Below, piece after piece: positions 23,246 to 26,484 of a stretch of 26,484 nt of DNA. Each line of letters begins with the position of its first letter. Positions within the stretch are counted from its first letter, which is position 1. The notes beneath the pieces were generated by a model. It worked only from the letters and a program-made list of their open reading frames with translations. It searched no databases and was not told the origin of the DNA. The translations under genes and the position numbers were made by a program. Source of the DNA: a virus. Where the stretch lies: positions 1 through 26,484 of the IMG/VR virus record IMGVR_UViG_3300032516_000168. One strand, 5' to 3'.

Positions 23246-23612
23246 AATATTCTTCTCTTCTTTTTCTAGTTTCAAACTTACGAGTAGATTCACTATCTAG
23301 CATCTTAAAAAGATTACTAAATTTATCTACTCTTTCTTGTACACTCTTACGTATGGTAACCATCTTAAAACTACTAGAGTCCGATAATTTTTTTAACATA
23401 CGTTGATACTTTTCATGTATTAAGGTAATCTTTTTTCTTTTTACTTTAAAGGTTCCTAGTCCTAGTACATGTATATTAATAAAAGTAAGCTCTGATAAGT
23501 TTCTTCTAACTTCTTTATAATAATGATCTACAGCAGCCTGTACTAAGCTCTCCGATACTCCTAGTTTAGTAGCTACTATTTTATACATGTCTTTAGGCTT
23601 CTTGGGTACCAA
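23190..23612 (-). CDS. HU/IHF-like DNA-binding protein with C-terminal extension
   Basis: 140 aa. The core aligns with the HU fold: a helix-turn-helix start (DMYKIVATKLGVSESLVQAAVDHYYKEVRRNL) followed by beta strands with INIHVLGLGTFKVKRKK, matching the V-x-L-x-G-F-G-x-F signature at the base of the DNA-binding arm. HU is ~90 aa, so the last ~50 charged residues (FETRKRREEYYAKKD) are an extension. I start at TTG 23610-23612 because this supplies the first HU helix (KPKDMYK). The first ATG (23586-23588) would cut it and leave only three residues before the conserved block. The TTG overlaps the upstream gene by 20 bases. An IHF-like protein near the packaging genes is a known feature of crAss-like phages. 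It may bend DNA in replication, packaging or transcription. Confidence 0.75.
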   Translation of the reverse strand: MVPKKPKDMYKIVATKLGVSESLVQAAVDHYYKEVRRNLSELTFINIHVLGLGTFKVKRKKITLIHEKYQRMLKKLSDSSSFKMVTIRKSVQERVDKFSNLFKMLDSESTRKFETRKRREEYYAKKDMAEQIPDTSRITE

Positions 23613-24015
23613 CGTAAAAAGCTTTATAGTTTAATAAAATATTACCTGTTGTTTGTATCTTAATATCCGGATGTAAATATATAGTCTTTCTTCCTTTACC
23701 TTCTTTCTTTATTAAGTTAAACTTTTCCGCACGAAGTAGGACATTACGTATAGTCTGGGGAGACGGCTCAGGCTTCTCTTTTCCAGCATACTCTTCTGCC
23801 CTCTTTTGAATCTTGGCTTCTAGTCTAATAGCAGCAAGATCATCACAGAATTCTGTAAGTTCAGATTTACCTAGTTGCCCTAAGTAAGATAAACACTCTA
23901 AGTCTAACTCGCTTAGAGGAATCTTCTCTATATGGCAATGAGTAATAAGTTGGAACCGGATAAGATCATCCAGTTCCATCTTTATTTGCTTATCTACTAC
24001 ATTAAATTTTGCCAT
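23593..24015 (-). CDS. Winged-helix-like putative DNA-binding protein
   Basis: 140 aa from ATG 24013-24015. The upstream ATG five codons earlier is possible. Residues 1-75 are helical and acidic (VDKQIKMELDDLIRFQLITH, LDLECLSYLGQLGKSELTEF). Residues ~84-116 look like a winged helix: SPQTIRNVLLRAEKFNLIKK, where the recognition helix would be, then a Lys/Gly turn and RKTIYLHPD as the wing strand. Together with the HU/IHF-like gene next to it, a regulatory or DNA-architecture role is inferred. A 90-base gap separates it from the M15 peptidase gene and may hold a promoter, but no consensus -7 box was found there. Confidence 0.6.
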   Translation of the reverse strand: MAKFNVVDKQIKMELDDLIRFQLITHCHIEKIPLSELDLECLSYLGQLGKSELTEFCDDLAAIRLEAKIQKRAEEYAGKEKPEPSPQTIRNVLLRAEKFNLIKKEGKGRKTIYLHPDIKIQTTGNILLNYKAFYVGTQEA

Positions 24016-24105
24016 GGTGTATATATTCAAAATGTTTACCTATTTGATAGTGTATGGTAGAAACACCTTTATTTATAAGTCTTATATGTAAATACACGTA
24101 ATACA

Positions 24106-24567
24106 TTATGGTTTAACTGCTTGAAAATGCATATAATCGTATCCCTTCTCTTTACCTAAAGAATACCATCCGTGTTTATAGAAAATATCGATCATAGGTT
24201 TATAAGGGGCATCGTCAAAGATTGCTTTATCTGCATGCATGGTTAAGTCATTATCTGTAGGATCTAAGTCTATGGCTATTCCCCAAGAGTGTACACTCCA
24301 CTCAGATCCATTACGCATCTTGCGAAAGTTATAGCATCCTCCAAATCTATCAATCTTAAGTTCTTGTAATTTAGCTAATCCATAATGACTTAAAAGATCT
24401 TTAAAGATAGCTTGCATAGTGGTAGCTACTAGTTTATGACACTGAAGCTTTGTTACAGTATGAGTAAGATCCCATGATATCTTCATAGGATAGGGTAGTT
24501 GAATAACTACCAAATTCTCTACTTCGCCTGGGGCTCCATAAAGTTTAGTGATATCTGCAGAAGTCAT
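24106..24567 (-). CDS. M15-family D-Ala-D-Ala carboxypeptidase/endopeptidase-like endolysin
   Basis: 153 aa. The M15 (VanY/M15_4) metal site is complete: S-x-H at 91-93 and D100 in SVHSWGIAIDLDP, then GYDYMHFQ with D144 and H147. This zinc-dependent fold cleaves peptide bonds in peptidoglycan cross-links. There is no signal peptide, so release into the cell wall would need a holin or similar; the membrane protein at 25012-25467 is a candidate. Length is close to small phage M15 endolysins. The gene shares one base with the stop of the 100-aa gene (TAATG) and belongs to the transcript from the promoter at 24893-24923. It may instead be a virion-associated lysin used at entry. Confidence 0.88.
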   Translation of the reverse strand: MTSADITKLYGAPGEVENLVVIQLPYPMKISWDLTHTVTKLQCHKLVATTMQAIFKDLLSHYGLAKLQELKIDRFGGCYNFRKMRNGSEWSVHSWGIAIDLDPTDNDLTMHADKAIFDDAPYKPMIDIFYKHGWYSLGKEKGYDYMHFQAVKP

Positions 24568-24869
24568 TACGCGTCTGGCTTAAGTTTACGAATAGGAGTT
24601 TCTGTAGTAGCTGAAACTTTTTCTTGAGCTTGTGCTTCTTTCATCTGAGCATCCATCTGAGCCATCTTGATAATGGCCATTCTGTTACGAAGTTCAAACT
24701 CTGACATCTCTGATATCATCTTTACATATTCATGTTCATACTTATGAGCGTCGATAAGAGTTTTGTAGTATTCCTCCATATCTTTACGCTTCGCTAAAAA
24801 TTCTTCTGCTTGTGCTTTTGTAGCTACGGATTCTTCCACTACAACACCTGGATCCATTGTGTCTGACAT
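24567..24869 (-). CDS. Small helical protein (100 aa), first gene after the AAGTTTA promoter
   Basis: 100 aa, soluble and almost all helical: ATKAQAEEFLAKRKDMEEYY, then DAHKYEHEYVKMISEMSEFE and an Ala/Gln-Met helix (AIIKMAQMDAQMKEAQAQE). A long amphipathic helix or coiled coil without a membrane segment is likely. I recall similar helical proteins in Bacteroidota phages close to the structural genes, with no assigned role. It is the first gene downstream of the best promoter in the window and is coupled to the M15 peptidase by TAATG. The leader has one AAAACCAAC motif 4 bases before ATG. Confidence 0.65.
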   Translation of the reverse strand: MSDTMDPGVVVEESVATKAQAEEFLAKRKDMEEYYKTLIDAHKYEHEYVKMISEMSEFELRNRMAIIKMAQMDAQMKEAQAQEKVSATTETPIRKLKPDA

Positions 24870-24883
24870 ACTTGTTGGTTTTA

Positions 24884-24970
24884 AAGTTTAGACAAATATA
24901 CTATATAAGTTTAACTTCTACAAGTTTATACTTAAACTTTTTTGTTAAAAAGATAAACCCTGTAAGTTTA
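24884..24970. repeat. Cluster of five AAGTTTA heptamers around a promoter
   Basis: AAGTTTA occurs at 24884-24890, 24907-24913, 24922-24928 and 24964-24970, and inverted (TAAACTT) at 24933-24939. The third and fourth form a perfect 7-bp inverted repeat with a 4-base spacer (24922-24939). The sites sit downstream of the -7 box, between -7 and -33, over the -33, and in the loop of the terminator. The pattern suggests an operator for a dimeric regulator; the region is AT-rich, so some copies may be chance. Confidence 0.55.
24893..24923 (-). promoter_or_regulatory. Bacteroidota-type promoter, TTG-20-TATATTTG
   Basis: On the minus strand TTG (24921-24923) and TATATTTG (24893-24900) are 20 bases apart, matching the -33/-7 layout TTG...TAnnTTTG of Bacteroidota promoters. 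Predicted transcription starts near 24886 and would give a ~17-base leader to the ATG at 24869. It lies directly after a terminator, as expected for a new operon. Confidence 0.75.
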
Positions 24971-24982
24971 ACTACAGGGTTT
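24944..24982 (-). terminator. Intrinsic terminator after the holin-like gene
   Basis: On the minus strand a perfect 10-bp stem, AAACCCTGTA / TACAGGGTTT, with an 8-base loop is followed by ATCTTTTTAAC. It lies 29 bases after the stop of the gene at 25012. It separates the hydrolase/holin operon from the promoter at 24893-24923. Confidence 0.85.
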
Positions 24983-25011
24983 AGGTAGGGACTATATGTA
25001 AAAGAACGATC

Positions 25012-25467
25012 TTATTCTTCTTTCTTAGCTCTAATGTATCCAGTTAATTCAGCAAGATTGGTGCTTATTAAATTCATCTGAGTTCCTAGAGTATCAAGCT
25101 TTACACTCATTTTCTCATGAGAGTCTTTTTGCTCTTTTCTACTGTCTTCAATCTTTATATAGATCTGAGTTTCTTTCTCCTTAAACTCTTCCCTGTTACG
25201 GTTAATTTCTTCATATATAGCCATGATGTTTGCTTTTTTTGCATTCTTAGCATGGAGGAACTTTTCATCCATATCGGTTTTCATAGTTACTAAGGACTTC
25301 TCAGTATCAGATTGTAACTCATCTTGGGCTAGATCTAAGCTATTCATTCTTGTCTTATTTTTATCAGCTTGATTCTTTATAGCGTAAACAAACCCCGCAC
25401 CTGATATTATAGCTACTATTATAGCTACTACATCTTTAATACCGAATGTTAAATCCTCTATATTCAT
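25012..25467 (-). CDS. Membrane-anchored coiled-coil protein, holin/spanin-like candidate
   Basis: 151 aa. One N-terminal membrane helix (VVAIIVAIISGAGFVYAI, about residues 13-30) is followed by a basic turn (KNQADKNKTR). Then comes a long heptad-like region to the end (EKSLVTMKTDMDEKFLHAKN, EIKDSRKEQKDSHEKM-type, LGTQMNLISTNLAELTGYI). This topology, a short N-out anchor plus a long coiled coil, is seen in phage lysis accessory proteins such as XhlA/holin-like or spanin-like proteins. Its neighbours are a permuted NlpC/P60 hydrolase upstream and an M15 peptidase downstream of a terminator, so a lysis cassette is inferred. One membrane helix alone does not prove pore formation; a tail or entry membrane protein is also possible. 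Confidence 0.6.
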   Translation of the reverse strand: MNIEDLTFGIKDVVAIIVAIISGAGFVYAIKNQADKNKTRMNSLDLAQDELQSDTEKSLVTMKTDMDEKFLHAKNAKKANIMAIYEEINRNREEFKEKETQIYIKIEDSRKEQKDSHEKMSVKLDTLGTQMNLISTNLAELTGYIRAKKEE

Positions 25468-25473
25468 AGTACT

Positions 25474-26019
25474 TTACTCTATTATAAAAGCATTGTTTTT
25501 ATTTAAGTATCTTAAATAATCTTGAGGGAACGCTATAGAAAGATTATTAAACTCCTCTGTCACCATCCCTAAAGTTATAGCATATTCAGCATCAAGTGCC
25601 GAGCAAATACTTGTATCTCCGCGAAGTCTTATCTTAAGTTTTGTTTTACAAAGTCTATTGATAAGTTCTTTGGTACCATTAATAAAATCATATTTTATCC
25701 ACTGATTATCTCCACGAGATAAAAGTTTAGCTAGTTGTTCTTTTATTAAATCTTTGTCTGCCGTAGGTCTAAGTATCTTAAAATCTCCACCTTTATATCC
25801 TTTTATTCTCCAAGAAAGTCTGTCTGATTGAACTCCGTTTGCGTTGGAATCTTCAATAAATAAAGCACCATGACTTTTGAATATAATACCTGTATGATTT
25901 GCCCATGATTTATCACAATACTGAATGAGCTTTGCTAAAATACCTCGACCATGGAATATAATAATATCTCCATCCTTTATTAAAGGTCTAAGATTATTGT
26001 ATTTTTCTTGAATAGTCAT
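25474..26019 (-). CDS. Circularly permuted NlpC/P60-like (YiiX-type) cysteine hydrolase
   Basis: 181 aa from ATG 26017-26019, rather than 14 codons earlier inside the previous gene. The permuted papain-like order is visible: a start with IKDGDIIIFHGRG (GDI motif, 17-19), the catalytic His in NHTGIIF (H42), an acidic residue in LFIEDSN (E56), and the catalytic Cys late, in SICSALDAEYA (C139). In YiiX/YebB-type members His precedes Cys, as here. Substrates of this group are peptidoglycan stem peptides or acyl/amide bonds of lipids or peptides. In this phage, cell-wall cleavage at lysis or entry is the likely role, given the nearby M15 peptidase and membrane protein. No signal peptide. It follows the zinc-ribbon gene by 23 bases and ends 6 bases before the membrane protein gene. 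Confidence 0.78.
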   Translation of the reverse strand: MTIQEKYNNLRPLIKDGDIIIFHGRGILAKLIQYCDKSWANHTGIIFKSHGALFIEDSNANGVQSDRLSWRIKGYKGGDFKILRPTADKDLIKEQLAKLLSRGDNQWIKYDFINGTKELINRLCKTKLKIRLRGDTSICSALDAEYAITLGMVTEEFNNLSIAFPQDYLRYLNKNNAFIIE

Positions 26020-26042
26020 ACTCTTATAGGTTAAATATACTA

Positions 26043-26252
26043 TTATACGCGTTGATTCCAAGCAGTTAATACTGTATTAACATCATCTGTATTCATTGTA
26101 AAAGCATGCTCATTCTCACACATGATTAGTGGAATATCATTTCCATCTCTTATGTTCTGAAACTTGGTCAAATAAGCTGTAGCTCCACAATGAGGACAAA
26201 ACTGATTTGAGCCAGGAGGTAAAGCTTCTAAAGGGAATTTCTCGTAAAACAT
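26043..26252 (-). CDS. Small zinc-ribbon-like protein
   Basis: 69 aa. A CPHC knuckle (FCPHCGATAYL) is followed after ~25 residues by MCENEHAF, giving C-x2-C and C-x3-H as four possible zinc ligands. The N-terminus is short and hydrophobic (YEKFPLEALPPG) and the C-terminus is polar (MNTDDVNTVLTAWNQRV). Small zinc-ribbon proteins like this are common in phages, as DNA-binding or assembly factors or with no known role. It follows the QKFW-repeat gene by 11 bases and precedes the permuted hydrolase. Confidence 0.62.
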   Translation of the reverse strand: MFYEKFPLEALPPGSNQFCPHCGATAYLTKFQNIRDGNDIPLIMCENEHAFTMNTDDVNTVLTAWNQRV

Positions 26253-26263
26253 AGTCTATAGTA

Positions 26264-26449
26264 TTATTCAAACATTAAAAAGAATGAGGGCCAATTGATA
26301 GTATTAGGAAACAAGTTCTGTTCTGTCATACCATTAACCCAAAATTTCTGTGAGCCAGTATCATTACCAGATGCCTGCTTCTTAACCCCTTCAAAGGTCA
26401 TACCATCTATCCAGAATTTCTGGTCTCCATATGGATCTATTGCTGCCAT
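26264..26449 (-). CDS. Short repeat-type protein with two QKFW-x2-GMT repeats
   Basis: 61 aa. Two copies of a Gly/Asp-flanked unit are seen, DQKFWIDGMTFEG and SQKFWVNGMTEQN, about 23 residues apart; the rest is polar and ends WPSFFLMFE. The same W-V-N-x-D-x-W style is seen in the C-terminus of the gene truncated at the right edge. Such Trp/Gly repeats suggest a beta-structured fibre or neck appendage tip, which is a guess. It starts directly after the TAG of the upstream gene with no gap. Confidence 0.55.
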   Translation of the reverse strand: MAAIDPYGDQKFWIDGMTFEGVKKQASGNDTGSQKFWVNGMTEQNLFPNTINWPSFFLMFE

Positions 26450-26484
26450 CTATTTTGCATTCCAATCATCAACATTAACCCAAC
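26450..26484 (-). CDS. C-terminal end of an upstream gene, cut by the window edge
   Basis: The minus-strand frame ends WVNVDDWNAK and TAG (26450-26452), immediately before the ATG of the 61-aa gene. Only 10 codons are in the window. The Trp/Asn/Asp composition resembles the QKFW-repeat protein, so it may be a related repeat protein. Confidence 0.5.
   Translation of the reverse strand, partial: WVNVDDWNAK

Noticed and set aside
24016-24105. Promoter or structure in the 90-base gap before the winged-helix gene
   Set aside because: No TAnnTTTG box and no stable hairpin found; it holds only AT-rich sequence to my eye.
1-26484. tRNA genes, CRISPR arrays, insertion sequences, integrase or lysogeny genes
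   Set aside because: Looked for cloverleaf ends, regularly spaced repeats, transposase and integrase motifs; none seen.

Overview
The window is a contiguous piece of a double-stranded DNA tailed-phage genome. All 31 genes I call lie on the minus strand, so transcription runs from right to left. They are packed with 1-4 bp ATGA/TAATG/GTGA junctions or gaps of a few bases. The DNA is AT-rich. Start codons are not preceded by clear Shine-Dalgarno sequences but by A-rich leaders. Several leaders follow TAnnTTTG boxes, the -7 element of Bacteroidota primary-sigma promoters. Together with a large terminase, a very large portal, a separate scaffold-like protein, the capsid protein and an HU/IHF-like protein in this order, this points to a phage of Bacteroidota, probably crAss-like (Crassvirales) or a close environmental relative. 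That placement is inference from layout and motifs, not from an alignment.

Right part (26484 to about 24100): the end of a short repeat-type protein, a 61-aa protein with two QKFW repeats, a zinc-ribbon protein, a circularly permuted NlpC/P60 (YiiX-like) hydrolase, a membrane-anchored coiled-coil protein, a terminator followed by a good promoter embedded in a cluster of AAGTTTA sites, a small helical protein and an M15 peptidase. This looks like a lysis or cell-wall module. Middle right (24015 to 20109): a winged-helix-like protein, an HU/IHF-like protein, a Cys-rich protein, a PD-(D/E)XK nuclease and several small conserved phage proteins leading into packaging.

Packaging and head (20109 to 8538): TerL, portal, acidic scaffold-like protein, major capsid protein, two tandem RNA hairpins, a Cys-rich auxiliary protein, a 341-aa protein of unknown role, a run of five very small mostly Lys-rich proteins and a putative head-tail connector. 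A complete bacterial-type ferritin with an intact ferroxidase centre follows directly (8005-8535).

Tail and surface part (7928 to 1): a 453-aa protein with strongly optimised codons, a terminator abutting a promoter, then small Cys-rich proteins and large secreted-looking adhesin-like proteins (Asp-box propeller, PA14-like domain, Cys-rich repeats, fibronectin III, Gly/Tyr repeats) running off the left edge. The most striking observations are the ferritin inside the virion block, the AAGTTTA cluster over a promoter, a recurring AAACCAAC leader motif, the tandem hairpins after the capsid gene, and the codon optimisation of exactly two structural genes. No tRNA, CRISPR array, insertion sequence, integrase or tape-measure gene was seen, and no gene-free stretch exceeds 300 bases.
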